From Crocinitomicaceae bacterium (GTDB taxonomy: Bacteria > Bacteroidota > Bacteroidia > Flavobacteriales_D > Crocinitomicaceae), in NCBI GenBank assembly GCA_024643555.1, contig JAHEMQ010000117.1, forward strand, positions 1 through 64,000: a stretch of 64,000 nt of DNA, in the 5' to 3' direction. The notes under the pieces are model-generated. The model ran no database searches. It saw only the letters and a program-made list of their open reading frames with translations, and was not told the origin of the DNA. The translations under genes and the position numbers were made by a program. Positions 9,915 to 18,296 of the stretch are shown piece by piece. Position 1 is the stretch's first letter. Every line of letters begins with the position of its first letter.

Positions 9915-12107
9915 TTATTTCACCATGAATGGCAAGGTTTTTTGACCATTTGAACCGGACAACACTAATTGATACATCCCAGCAGCCAATTGATCAGTGT
10001 TCATCATTACTAGGTTTTTTCCTATTTTTCCTTTCACCAAGTGTTTTTGTAGCGCTTTACCTGAAAGGTCGTAGATGGAAACCGTTAAATCTTCTGAGTT
10101 TAATAGATCAAAGGAGACATTTAATTCTTCATCCGTTGGATTTGGGAACAATTCGATGTTGGCCATGAATGCAAGTTCGTTCATACCCGTGACAATTTCA
10201 TTCGAAGGACTGCCATTGTAAATATTAATATCATCCAAGTAGATATTATTTCCACCTTCACCTTCGAAGCGGAATTTCACCCTAAATTTATCCGTGAAAT
10301 AAGTGCTTGTTACATTGGTCATGTGAACGGTTACCCAATCCGTCTGAGCACTTGGTTTCCATGAAGTCGTTGATGTCAAATTAGATAATTGATTCCCTTG
10401 AATCGTTTTACGTTGAATCCAAGCAGTTCCACAATCACCAGAAATAAACACTTTGAAGTATTCAAAATCTGCGGCCAAAACCTTGCGATATGCATAACGG
10501 AAGCTTAAGGTTACGGTACCTGTGGTGGGAACAGTAGATAAGTCAATTTGTGAAGAAATCAACTCATCTACATTGGAAGTACCTTGGCCAAAGTTCATCA
10601 ATTTCGCACATTGATTTCCTGTATAACCCGTCGTGGACTCAATTGTCCATGCATTATTTGTTGAAGAATTATATACATCCCATGTCTGAATTCCATTCAA
10701 ACTAGCGTAGTTTTCAAATCCTTCCCAGAATGGCAAAGAAGCACCTGTATTTAACACATGAATGAAATTATTTTTGATTTCATCATCTGTTATTGTTCCA
10801 TCGGTTGCTGTCAATTGAATGGTATACAATCCAGGTGTATCAAAGTTCACTTTTGGATTCTGACTTGTCGCAGAAGTTCCGTTCGTGTATGTCCAACCAG
10901 TTGAAGGAGTAATGGTCCATGTCCAGCCGTTTGCCACATTGTAAGAATCATCTGAAAAGGCAATTTCATCTCCTGTACAGATAGTGGTTTTGTCTGCCGT
11001 AAATTCTGCCTTGCACAAGTATACCACTCCATTTGCCCCAACAGCCGCCAAATTTGCTGCAGACCAAACATTCGCACGTCCGGTATTCGTTGACTGCAAA
11101 GCGGTTCGCATGCGCGTTCGTTGACCCTGAGTAAACATTTTAGAACAGTACGAATAGTCCATGTAATTCTCCACATTATCTCGCATATCAAATCCCCAAT
11201 ATGCATTGTCATTACTGCAGGTATTTGAATTTAATAAACAAGCTGTTACTCCAATACAGGTTGGTGTGTCTTGAACTTGATCACCATTCCCGGCACAACT
11301 TCCTGCGGTTCCAGGATTATTGTTTGAACCCCAAGTATGCGATAGATTTAACCAGTGTCCAACCTCATGGGTTAGTGTTCTACTTGTATTTACTGAACTC
11401 GTACCTATGGAACCAACATAATCATGTAGCACCCATATTCCATTGGTCATATTATTTGCCGAAAATCCGGAAGGATTTGTGGTATAACCAGCGGCACCAC
11501 CAATCTCTCCACAAATAAAGACGTTCATGTATTTATTACCTGGCCACTGACCTTGATACACGTCATTTCCAGCCACAATTGCCGATACTTGTGCGTCGCC
11601 GTTTGAACCATCGTAACTTATGGGATTATAGGTTCTCGTAATTCCTTTGAAACAAGCGCCATTCGGTGCTTTTGTAGCCAATACAAATTCAACTTCGATG
11701 TCTGCAGGCATTCCAGCAAAATCCGGATGAACATTTGCCGTATCTGCATTTTGTTTACGGTAATCTCTATTCAAAATGTATAATGCATCCATGATTTGAT
11801 CATCCGAAATATTTTCCACCCCATTCATGTGAAGTACATGAAAAACAACAGGGATTTTATAAATGGTCGCTTTTTCTGTATTTCCTTTTTTGGATAACAT
11901 TTCAAACTCAGCATCGTCGAGTTCTTTTGCTTTAACGTACGCCGGATTCTTCATCAACTCAGCTTGTTTTTTGTGCTGCGTACAATATTCGATGTGCTCA
12001 CCCTCGCGCATGTTCCCAGGGTCCAGGGCGCGTTTCTGTTGAGCAAACAACGTTGTTGAAAAAGTAAATAACGATAATAAAGCAAAGAATAGTTGTCTTC
12101 TTTTCAT
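9915..12107 (-). CDS. Secreted M43 (pappalysin-like) metalloprotease with PKD domain and T9SS type A sorting domain
   Basis: A 730-residue exported zinc protease. Signal peptide ~1-22 (ends LFA, Gln at +1). The zinc motif HEVGHWLNLSH is at ~247-257 and a Met-turn-like ENYMDYSYC follows, which together identify the pappalysin/M43 family. Cysteines around the catalytic domain suggest disulfides. A PKD-like beta domain follows (~375-450), then a jelly-roll-like segment, and a ~75-residue type A C-terminal sorting domain starting at LFPNPTDEELNV and ending FMVK. Expected to be exported by Sec, then by T9SS to the surface or medium. Single gene; an intrinsic terminator was not found. The substrate is unknown; degradation of environmental protein is inference. 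Confidence 0.92.
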   Translation of the reverse strand: MKRRQLFFALLSLFTFSTTLFAQQKRALDPGNMREGEHIEYCTQHKKQAELMKNPAYVKAKELDDAEFEMLSKKGNTEKATIYKIPVVFHVLHMNGVENISDDQIMDALYILNRDYRKQNADTANVHPDFAGMPADIEVEFVLATKAPNGACFKGITRTYNPISYDGSNGDAQVSAIVAGNDVYQGQWPGNKYMNVFICGEIGGAAGYTTNPSGFSANNMTNGIWVLHDYVGSIGTSSVNTSRTLTHEVGHWLNLSHTWGSNNNPGTAGSCAGNGDQVQDTPTCIGVTACLLNSNTCSNDNAYWGFDMRDNVENYMDYSYCSKMFTQGQRTRMRTALQSTNTGRANVWSAANLAAVGANGVVYLCKAEFTADKTTICTGDEIAFSDDSYNVANGWTWTITPSTGWTYTNGTSATSQNPKVNFDTPGLYTIQLTATDGTITDDEIKNNFIHVLNTGASLPFWEGFENYASLNGIQTWDVYNSSTNNAWTIESTTGYTGNQCAKLMNFGQGTSNVDELISSQIDLSTVPTTGTVTLSFRYAYRKVLAADFEYFKVFISGDCGTAWIQRKTIQGNQLSNLTSTTSWKPSAQTDWVTVHMTNVTSTYFTDKFRVKFRFEGEGGNNIYLDDINIYNGSPSNEIVTGMNELAFMANIELFPNPTDEELNVSFDLLNSEDLTVSIYDLSGKALQKHLVKGKIGKNLVMMNTDQLAAGMYQLVLSGSNGQKTLPFMVK

Positions 12108-12194
12108 AGGAGTTTAGTTTTCTAGCAAAATAGTTGACGCTAAAATTAAGGAATAATTCATTTATTTTTTCAATAAACTTCATCTTAATTTGAA

Positions 12195-12229
12195 TTTGAA
12201 TTTACGAAAGTTATAAATGACTAATTTTG
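12195..12229 (+). promoter_or_regulatory. Promoter of acyl-CoA thioesterase gene, leaderless
   Basis: TTTG at 12195-12198 and TAATTTTG at 12222-12229 with 23-nt spacing, the long end of the accepted range. The ATG begins 4 nt after the -7 box, predicting a leaderless mRNA. Confidence 0.65.
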
Positions 12230-12233
12230 TTGA

Positions 12234-12749
12234 ATGAAAGCAGTAAAAGCAATTCAAACACTTTCCATCTCGACTAAAGTGGTATTACCGAATGATACAA
12301 ATACTTTAGGGAATCTTTTTGGCGGACAATTATTGGCATGGATGGATGTCATTGCGAGTGTTTCGGCCCACAGGCATTGTAAGCGTGTCGTTGTCACCGC
12401 ATCAGTGAACAACGTTTCTTTTCAAAAACCCATCAATCATGCGTCCATCGTGACACTTGAGGCAAAAGTCTCTCGAGCTTTCAATTCATCGATGGAAATA
12501 TTTGTAGATGTTTTTGTAGAAGACCACCTAACTGGTGCTCGTGAAAAATGCAACGAAGCGATTTACACATTCGTCGCCGTGGATCAAAATGGAGGTCCCA
12601 TTCAAGTGCCTGAATTAATACCAGAAACACCAGAAGAAATTGAACGATACGAAGGGGCTTTGCGCCGAAAGCAACTCAGTCTGATTTTGGCAGGAAAAAT
12701 GAAAGCGTCAGAAGCGACGGAATTGAAAAAACTATTTTTAGAAGACTAG
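12234..12749 (+). CDS. Acyl-CoA thioesterase, hotdog fold
   Basis: 171 residues resembling the YciA/ACOT group, which hydrolyses acyl-CoA to free acid and CoA in the cytoplasm. Family features seen: PNDTNTLGNLFGGQLLAWMD near residues 20-38 (the substrate-tunnel helix of the hotdog fold, with the conserved Asp after GGQLL), then the beta-strand VTASVNNVSFQKPI. The C-terminal ~35 residues are charged and helical. It stands alone between two minus-strand genes, and its stop TAG interlocks with the stop of GT9 (shared CTAG). Acyl-chain preference cannot be deduced. Confidence 0.88.
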   Translation: MKAVKAIQTLSISTKVVLPNDTNTLGNLFGGQLLAWMDVIASVSAHRHCKRVVVTASVNNVSFQKPINHASIVTLEAKVSRAFNSSMEIFVDVFVEDHLTGAREKCNEAIYTFVAVDQNGGPIQVPELIPETPEEIERYEGALRRKQLSLILAGKMKASEATELKKLFLED

Positions 12750-13732
12750 TTCTCTTTTATACTAGCTGCGATTTCGGCTGCATTTTGTTGATTCATACAG
12801 GCAAAATGTTTCTTCGGACAAGACTCAAATCCAATTTTAGAGCACGGTCTGCAAGATAATCCTTTCACTTCAAATTGGTAATCATCTGATGCTCCATTTG
12901 GTCTGAACGGATACATGCCAAATGCTGGAACGGTATTTCCCCAAATGGAAATGATTTGAACATCGAAACTTGCAGCGATATGCATCATTCCCGTGTCGTT
13001 GGTTAATACACTTTTTGCCTGTGAAACAATGCTGGAAGATTGCAAAATGCTCCACTCGCCACATGCGTTTTCAATGTTTTTTTCCGGCAGCTGCTGCATG
13101 ATCCAAGAAGCCATTTCCCGATCCATTTTTCCACCCAAAACAACAATGGAATCATGTGTTTTGCGCAAAATTTCCACCCACTTTTCTTTGGGCACTCGCT
13201 TCGTTTGAAACTGAGCTCCAATGGCAATGGCGACAAATGATTTTCCCAAAGATGGATAGCTATCTGCCATGTTCACTCGACTTTCCTCCGGAATAATAAA
13301 GCACTTATTTTCCTTTATTGGAGAATCAATATTTAACACCTTCAAAGTCGCCAAATAACGTTCTACAATATGCACATGAGGTAATGTATTCCACTTCAAA
13401 GTGGTGAAGAGCCATTTTTTGAAATTAAGTTTTGAAAAGCGTACTTTTTTCCCAGAAAGACCTGTGGTTAATCGCTTGGATCGCAAATTATTATGGAGAT
13501 CAATCACCACGTCGAAGGATTCGCTTTTTAGCTCACGTTTGAACGCGGGAAATGAATCTGAAAGTAAATGTACGCGGTCAATGTGCGCAGAGGCACGCAA
13601 TAACTCCTCAAATGTCTTTTTTGTCGCATAGTGAATTTCTGCTTGGGGAAATTCATGTTTGATCGCAGCCAACACGGGAAAAGTGAGAACAATATCACCA
13701 ATGGAACTAAAGCGAACGACAAGTATTTTCAA
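12746..13732 (-). CDS. Glycosyltransferase family 9 (heptosyltransferase-like)
   Basis: Likely transfers a sugar from an activated donor to a lipopolysaccharide-type acceptor at the inner membrane. 328 residues. N-terminal Rossmann motif MKILVVRFSSIGDIVLTFP and the C-terminal donor-site motif TNDTGMMHIAAS are both characteristic of GT9 (WaaC/WaaF-like). A cysteine-rich stretch near the C-terminus (CRPCSKIGFESCPKKHFAC) occurs in related proteins. The start codon is TTG, because the family's N-terminus begins exactly there and no ATG is available. It lies downstream of the membrane protein/DUF349 cluster (36-bp gap). The specific sugar is not determinable. Confidence 0.9.
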   Translation of the reverse strand: MKILVVRFSSIGDIVLTFPVLAAIKHEFPQAEIHYATKKTFEELLRASAHIDRVHLLSDSFPAFKRELKSESFDVVIDLHNNLRSKRLTTGLSGKKVRFSKLNFKKWLFTTLKWNTLPHVHIVERYLATLKVLNIDSPIKENKCFIIPEESRVNMADSYPSLGKSFVAIAIGAQFQTKRVPKEKWVEILRKTHDSIVVLGGKMDREMASWIMQQLPEKNIENACGEWSILQSSSIVSQAKSVLTNDTGMMHIAASFDVQIISIWGNTVPAFGMYPFRPNGASDDYQFEVKGLSCRPCSKIGFESCPKKHFACMNQQNAAEIAASIKEN

Positions 13733-13768
13733 TTGATTTCGTTTTTTAATCCTTCGAAATTACAATTA

Positions 13769-14437
13769 TTACTTGGGATTTGTGTTTTGAAATAGTACGC
13801 GGTTGGGATCTAACTGTGCTTCCAACTTTTCGAAAAAAGCTGGCCGATTTTCCATTTCAATGCAATCGATTGGACAAGAAAGCTGAAGTTCTTCGATGTA
13901 ATCAAAATAGATGGTTTGTTGACTGACGCTTACTTTTCGCAGTCCGGCCAAATAGATTAAAATCACTTCTCTATCACTCACGAGAACCGCTTTTGAGGTA
14001 ATTCCCACGCGGAAATGATGCTTGGCATTCACCACAAGAAAAACCAGAGACTCCAATGCGAAAAAGACCAAAACCAAACTGATGAATAGCGCTTGTTTGG
14101 TCACAATGTAATAGGAAATGGCCAAGAAAAAAAGCATGGTCGCTTCAAGACATGTGTACAATATGACACGTTGCTTGCGTTCCTTACTAATCTCACCATT
14201 CCATGCAAATTTATTGGTTTGAGCCGTCATTCTCACCCCCATCCATCGGCGAACGGAACGACGCAAACTAATGATGGCATAGATCATTCCAAGCACTAAA
14301 AAAACTTCGAAACGATACAATAATTTTCCGCCAGTTGTATTCAAAAAATCGATGGGCAAATCAAATCCAACGAAAACAGAAACGAGCATGGTTGGAAAGG
14401 TCACCACCAATAAAAGCACATTGATAAAACTATTCAT
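13769..14437 (-). CDS. Uncharacterised four-helix membrane protein
   Basis: 222 residues, not recognised. Four hydrophobic segments are visible, at about 5-25, 42-58, 90-110 and 113-135, then a soluble C-terminal part (~136-222). The C-terminal part alternates hydrophobic and polar residues (KAVLVSDREVILIYLAG) in a way that could form a small PH-like beta domain; that is a guess. Its ATG overlaps the end of the DUF349 gene by 8 nt, so it is very likely translated with it. No catalytic motif seen. Confidence 0.75.
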   Translation of the reverse strand: MNSFINVLLLVVTFPTMLVSVFVGFDLPIDFLNTTGGKLLYRFEVFLVLGMIYAIISLRRSVRRWMGVRMTAQTNKFAWNGEISKERKQRVILYTCLEATMLFFLAISYYIVTKQALFISLVLVFFALESLVFLVVNAKHHFRVGITSKAVLVSDREVILIYLAGLRKVSVSQQTIYFDYIEELQLSCPIDCIEMENRPAFFEKLEAQLDPNRVLFQNTNPK

Positions 14438-16139
14438 TCGGAATCAATTTCAGTTTCATTTTCAATCCTTGAATGCGTTCTTGTGCATGCTTCACTTTTT
14501 TCTCAACGTCCGCACGTAATGCATCTGCTCCTTTTGATTTTGCAAAGAAACCAAGGTTGTTCTCTAGTAACATAATCTCTTTGTTTAAACCATCGATTTG
14601 CTTGCGAATATCATTTTTCTCGTATTGGAATAATTTGGCCCGATCCGGACTCGATTCCAAGTTGTCGATTTTGGCTTTAAATAAGATGTTTTCCTTTTCT
14701 TGTCCTTCCAGTTTTAAGGCTGCATATTTCGCGTCAATGGCCTTTTTAAAAGCTTGATATACGGTATTTTTATGTTTGATGGGCACTTGTCCCATTGCAT
14801 TAAAACGGTCTTGGAAAGAACGCAATGATTGCAATGCTTCGTTTTTGTCGGCTGGCAAATTCCACGCTTCCAATTCAGCAATTAACTCATTTTTTGCACT
14901 GAGATTTGCCGCATTTGCATCATCTTGCTCTTTAAAATGTGCTTCTTTCGCTTCAAAGAAGACGTTGCATGCAGCACGGAATTCTGTCCAAAGTTTATTT
15001 TCAAATCGATGCCCCGCATTTCCAGATTCTTTCCACTGCTTTTGTAAACGAATGAGTTTTTCTGATGTATTTTTCCAATCCTGGGAATTGCAAAGTGATT
15101 TTGCTTCTTCAATTAACGCGCGTTTTTTATCCGCAATATCTTTGAATTTTCCTTCGATTTCCTTCGAAAAATCTTTCTTCGCTTGAAAGAAAACATCACA
15201 ATGCTTTCTGAACTCTTGGTACACTTGTTCGTTTTCCTTTCTAGAACCAAAACCAATTTTTTTCCAAGCTTCTTGTAGCGCTAATACTTCTTTGGTTTTT
15301 TGGTCCCAATCTTTTGCTGTTTTGAGGCTTTCAATTTCACTGGTGATCGTTGCTAATTGTTGAATCAAGGCTTTTTTGGCATCGATATTTTCTTTTAAAA
15401 CGACGCGTTGTTGTTCGTAATGCTCATTGAATTTCTCATACACTCCCCGAACCGTTTCCCAATAGGCATTTTTCAAAGATTCCCATTCTTCGTTCTGAAC
15501 GGGTCCAATTTCTTCCCATTCGTCTTGAAGTGCACGCAAATTTGCCTCTGCTTCCCGAACCGGTAGATTGGCTGTGCGCAATTGTTTTAGCTTAAAAATC
15601 AGGGCTTCCTTCAACTGCTGATTACGTTTGTAATCATGGTCCTTCAATTCTTTGTAAATTTTAATGTTGTAAAAGAAAATCTCCAAAAGACGAGAATATT
15701 CTTTTTGAATCGCTTCGCGTTTGTCTCTTGGGATGTCCCCTACTTTCTTCCAGTTTTCGTGAATTTCCTTATAAGATGTGAAAGCTGAACCGATTTTTTC
15801 TTCGTTTTCAATGACATCTTTCAAGCGTTCAATGAGCGACTTTTTTTGCTTCAGGTTTTCGTTTTCAAGCGCGGATTTTAGTTCCACTTGTTTCTTGCGT
15901 TTTTCCTGAAAAGATTTATATGTCTCGAAAAATGCCTCCTTGATTGGACGATAATCAAGCTCTTCATAGCTTGATCCTTGATCAGCCGCCTCGAGGCGTT
16001 TCACCTGTTCGACACGTTCTGCCTCGATCATGAAGTCTTCGAACTCTTGTCGAAGTTCAGAAGCTTCGCGTCCCAATCCGATTAAATCTTCTGCTGCTTC
16101 TAGCGTTTGTATTTTTTCTTGAAAGTTAGTGAGTTCCAT
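14430..16139 (-). CDS. DUF349 repeat protein
   Basis: 569 residues, almost entirely charged alpha helix and probable coiled coil. I count about five DUF349-type repeats, each carrying a W/LQxxW-x-x-x-G core: WKKVGD, LQDEWEEIGP, LQEAWKKIGF, LQKQWKESGN, and a degenerate FQDRFNAMGQ. No signal peptide or membrane segment, so cytoplasmic. The family is common in Bacteroidota and Actinobacteria, and I know of no established biochemical role. It overlaps the sugar-kinase gene upstream by 14 nt and the membrane-protein gene downstream by 8 nt, indicating a tightly coupled operon. Confidence 0.88.
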   Translation of the reverse strand: MELTNFQEKIQTLEAAEDLIGLGREASELRQEFEDFMIEAERVEQVKRLEAADQGSSYEELDYRPIKEAFFETYKSFQEKRKKQVELKSALENENLKQKKSLIERLKDVIENEEKIGSAFTSYKEIHENWKKVGDIPRDKREAIQKEYSRLLEIFFYNIKIYKELKDHDYKRNQQLKEALIFKLKQLRTANLPVREAEANLRALQDEWEEIGPVQNEEWESLKNAYWETVRGVYEKFNEHYEQQRVVLKENIDAKKALIQQLATITSEIESLKTAKDWDQKTKEVLALQEAWKKIGFGSRKENEQVYQEFRKHCDVFFQAKKDFSKEIEGKFKDIADKKRALIEEAKSLCNSQDWKNTSEKLIRLQKQWKESGNAGHRFENKLWTEFRAACNVFFEAKEAHFKEQDDANAANLSAKNELIAELEAWNLPADKNEALQSLRSFQDRFNAMGQVPIKHKNTVYQAFKKAIDAKYAALKLEGQEKENILFKAKIDNLESSPDRAKLFQYEKNDIRKQIDGLNKEIMLLENNLGFFAKSKGADALRADVEKKVKHAQERIQGLKMKLKLIPNE

Positions 16140-17058
16140 CTAGGTTCATTTCAAAGTTAGACAATGCTACAAATTGAGCAATTCGTGCATGGATATCATC
16201 CATTGTTATTTCCGTTAATCGTTGTGTTCCAAATTTTTCTACGCAAAAAGATGCTAAAGCCGAACCAGCAATGATGGCACGTTTCATGTTTTCAAAAGAA
16301 ACATCATTCGTTGCGGCGATGTATCCCATAAAACCACCGGCAAATGTATCACCAGCGCCTGTTGGATCGAATACTTCTTCCAATGGCAACGCTGGAGCAA
16401 AGAAAATGTTCTCTTCATGGAACAATAATGCTCCGTGTTCGCCTTTTTTAATGATGAGGATTTTTGGTCCCATGGCACGAATAACTTTTGCAGCGCGAAC
16501 CAAAGAATATTCTTTTGACAATTGACGAGCTTCTTCGTCGTTGATGATTAACACATCAATTTCCGCCATCGTTTTTTTCAAATCATCTAGGGCAATATCC
16601 ATCCAGAAATTCATAGTATCCATCGCTATGAGTTTCGGACGTTTTGCCAAACGTTCAATCACCGTTAACTGTACTTGTGGACTCAAATTACCGAGCATCA
16701 AGTACTCTGCCTCTTGACTAGAAGCAGGTAGAATTGGATCGAAATCACCCAGAACATTTAGCTCCGTCACTAGGGTATCTCGAGAGTTCATATCGTTATG
16801 GTATTTGCCGGACCAGAAGAATGTTTTCTCGCCTTGCTTGATTTGAACGCCATCGGTATTCACACCACGTGATTTCAAATAATCCAGCGTTTCAGACGGA
16901 AAATCTTCTCCCACCACTGAAATTAAACCTTGCTCCTTTGCAAAAAAAGAGGATGCAATGGCAATAAAGGTTCCGGCTCCACCAACGATTTTATCCGTTT
17001 TTCCAAACGGTGTTTCAATAGCGTCGAATGCTACACTTCCTACAGTTACTAACTTCAT
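16126..17058 (-). CDS. PfkB family sugar/nucleoside kinase
   Basis: ATP-dependent kinase of the ribokinase superfamily, 310 residues. The second PfkB signature, DPTGAGDTFAGGFMGY, is present near 240-255 with the catalytic Asp in GAGD. The N-terminal GGAGTFIAIASSFF corresponds to the substrate-side glycine motif, and IINDEEARQL matches the N-x-x-E metal-binding stretch. The substrate (a sugar, adenosine or other) cannot be assigned. It heads the kinase-DUF349-membrane-protein operon. A TATCTTTG box sits 17 bp upstream of the ATG. Confidence 0.9.
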   Translation of the reverse strand: MKLVTVGSVAFDAIETPFGKTDKIVGGAGTFIAIASSFFAKEQGLISVVGEDFPSETLDYLKSRGVNTDGVQIKQGEKTFFWSGKYHNDMNSRDTLVTELNVLGDFDPILPASSQEAEYLMLGNLSPQVQLTVIERLAKRPKLIAMDTMNFWMDIALDDLKKTMAEIDVLIINDEEARQLSKEYSLVRAAKVIRAMGPKILIIKKGEHGALLFHEENIFFAPALPLEEVFDPTGAGDTFAGGFMGYIAATNDVSFENMKRAIIAGSALASFCVEKFGTQRLTEITMDDIHARIAQFVALSNFEMNLDGTH

Positions 17059-17075
17059 ACAATAAAATTGGACTG

Positions 17076-17083
17076 CAAAGATA
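17076..17083 (-). promoter_or_regulatory. -7 element upstream of the PfkB kinase gene
   Basis: TATCTTTG on the complement, 17 bp from the ATG. A clear -33 box is missing (only GTTG at 23-nt spacing), so this is a moderate call. It lies between xerC and the kinase gene and would free the kinase operon from xerC transcription. Confidence 0.5.
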
Positions 17084-17109
17084 TGGAATTTCAGAGAGTG
17101 ACTCTACAA

Positions 17110-17991
17110 CTATTTGGATTTCTCCATTCCCCTTGGATGTGCTTGCGCATAAACCGCTGTTAATTGCGCAAAAGAATTATGGGTGTAGACTTGTGTAGCG
17201 GATAAATTTGCGTGTCCGAGCAAGTCTTTTAAGGTCTCTAATCCTGTTCCTCGGTTTAACAAATGTGTGGCAAAAGTGTGACGTAAAATATGCGGGCTTT
17301 TCTTATCTGCACTGGTTAAGGTTCCTAGAATTGCATTAATTTTTCGGTAAACGAACGTTGGATATAAATCCTTGCCATTTTCTCTCGTAAACAACTTGAT
17401 GGAATCAATGTGCATTTTGCGCTTCATGTTTCGAAACAACTGAATGGTTTGAGAAAGTTCGTGGGAAATTGGAATCAAGCGCTCTTTGTTGCGTTTTCCG
17501 AGCACTTTGATGTATTGCTCGCTCACATCTGTGTCTTTTAGTCCGATGAGCTCGCTCAGACGAATTCCTGTTTGATAAAATAATTCAAACATGAGTTCAT
17601 CTCGCACTCCATTAAAATCACTGGAAAAAAGCTGACTTGTTTTCTGACTTGCTAGTTCGGATTCTTTCACAAAAACAGGTAGGCGTTTTTCGTTTTTCGG
17701 TCCTTGGATTTTAAGCATTGGATTCCCGCTAATCTTCGCTTCTTTTCGAAGCCATTTAAAATAGGTTCGAAGGGAAGCTAATTTTCGATTCACACTTCGG
17801 TTACTTATTCCCGCATCAATTAAGGCAACAATCCAACCGCGAATAACAAAGGCATTGACTTCTTCCAAGTCTGCAAACGATTTCAATGCGGCAAATTCTA
17901 TGAATTGAAGTATGTCATGTTCATACGCTCCGATGGTATGCGTTGAATATCTTTTTTCAAAGGTTAAATATTGAAGGAAACTTTGGAGCAT
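17110..17991 (-). CDS. xerC: Tyrosine recombinase XerC/XerD family
   Basis: Site-specific recombinase that resolves chromosome dimers at dif with a partner Xer protein. 293 residues. N-terminal SAM-like domain (~1-85), then the catalytic domain with all expected residues: R144 (TGIRLSEL), K in VLGKRNKE (~166), H234 and R237 (HILRH), H260 (LLGHANL), and the nucleophile Y269 (TQVYTH). It lies just downstream of rpsU, a gene order I recall as common in Bacteroidota, so it is a chromosomal Xer rather than a phage integrase. XerC versus XerD is not certain. The start codon directly abuts the rpsU terminator T-tract. Confidence 0.88.
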   Translation of the reverse strand: MLQSFLQYLTFEKRYSTHTIGAYEHDILQFIEFAALKSFADLEEVNAFVIRGWIVALIDAGISNRSVNRKLASLRTYFKWLRKEAKISGNPMLKIQGPKNEKRLPVFVKESELASQKTSQLFSSDFNGVRDELMFELFYQTGIRLSELIGLKDTDVSEQYIKVLGKRNKERLIPISHELSQTIQLFRNMKRKMHIDSIKLFTRENGKDLYPTFVYRKINAILGTLTSADKKSPHILRHTFATHLLNRGTGLETLKDLLGHANLSATQVYTHNSFAQLTAVYAQAHPRGMEKSK

Positions 17992-18018
17992 AAAAAAAGG
18001 AGCTATTGCTCCTTTTTA
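17992..18018 (-). terminator. Intrinsic terminator of rpsU
   Basis: On the complement: AAAAAGGAGC-AATA-GCTCCTTTTTTT, a perfect 10-bp stem with a 4-nt loop and a T-run that ends immediately at the xerC ATG. It should attenuate read-through from rpsU into xerC. Confidence 0.9.
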
Positions 18019-18039
18019 ACGAATATCTTGAACATAAGG

Positions 18040-18231
18040 TTACAGTTCAGCTGACTGCATTCTTTGTTTGTAAGCAGCTCGGATGATTTCCTGGCGACGA
18101 GACACAGATGGTTTAATAAACTCTTTACGTCCACGCAATTGTTTCATCACATTTGTTTTCTCGTACTTTTTCTTGTACTTCTTCAATGCTCTTTCGATGT
18201 TTTCGCCTTCTTTAATTGGAATGATCAACAT
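18040..18231 (-). CDS. rpsU: 30S ribosomal protein S21
   Basis: 63-residue basic protein of the small subunit. The N-terminus MLIIPIKEGENIERALKKYKKKYEKT and the following Arg/Lys-rich helices with RRQEIIRAAYKQR match S21 of Bacteroidota. In this phylum S21 has been connected with the lack of Shine-Dalgarno use, because it helps occlude the 16S anti-SD; that is background knowledge. It has its own excellent promoter and its own terminator, so it is effectively monocistronic with limited read-through to xerC. Confidence 0.97.
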   Translation of the reverse strand: MLIIPIKEGENIERALKKYKKKYEKTNVMKQLRGRKEFIKPSVSRRQEIIRAAYKQRMQSAEL

Positions 18232-18262
18232 ATGCTATAATTTACATTTAAACTTAGGGTGG

Positions 18263-18293
18263 CAAAGATAGGATATTAATCCTAATTGACAAA
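18263..18293 (-). promoter_or_regulatory. rpsU promoter (TTTG-N19-TATCTTTG)
   Basis: A perfect match to the Bacteroidota consensus on the complement: TTTG, 19-nt spacer, TATCTTTG. The spacer contains a 5-bp inverted repeat AGGAT-TAAT-ATCCT. The leader is about 27 nt. Confidence 0.88.
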
Positions 18294-18296
18294 AAT

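Noticed and set aside
14473-15186. Antisense ORFs inside DUF349 and other large genes in the track
   Set aside because: They are shadow frames with low-complexity composition (Phe/Ser/Lys-rich) opposite strongly supported genes.
17110-17991. Integrase of a mobile element
   Set aside because: It is a 293-residue Xer recombinase in a housekeeping context beside rpsU, with no att-like repeats, cargo or tRNA target nearby.
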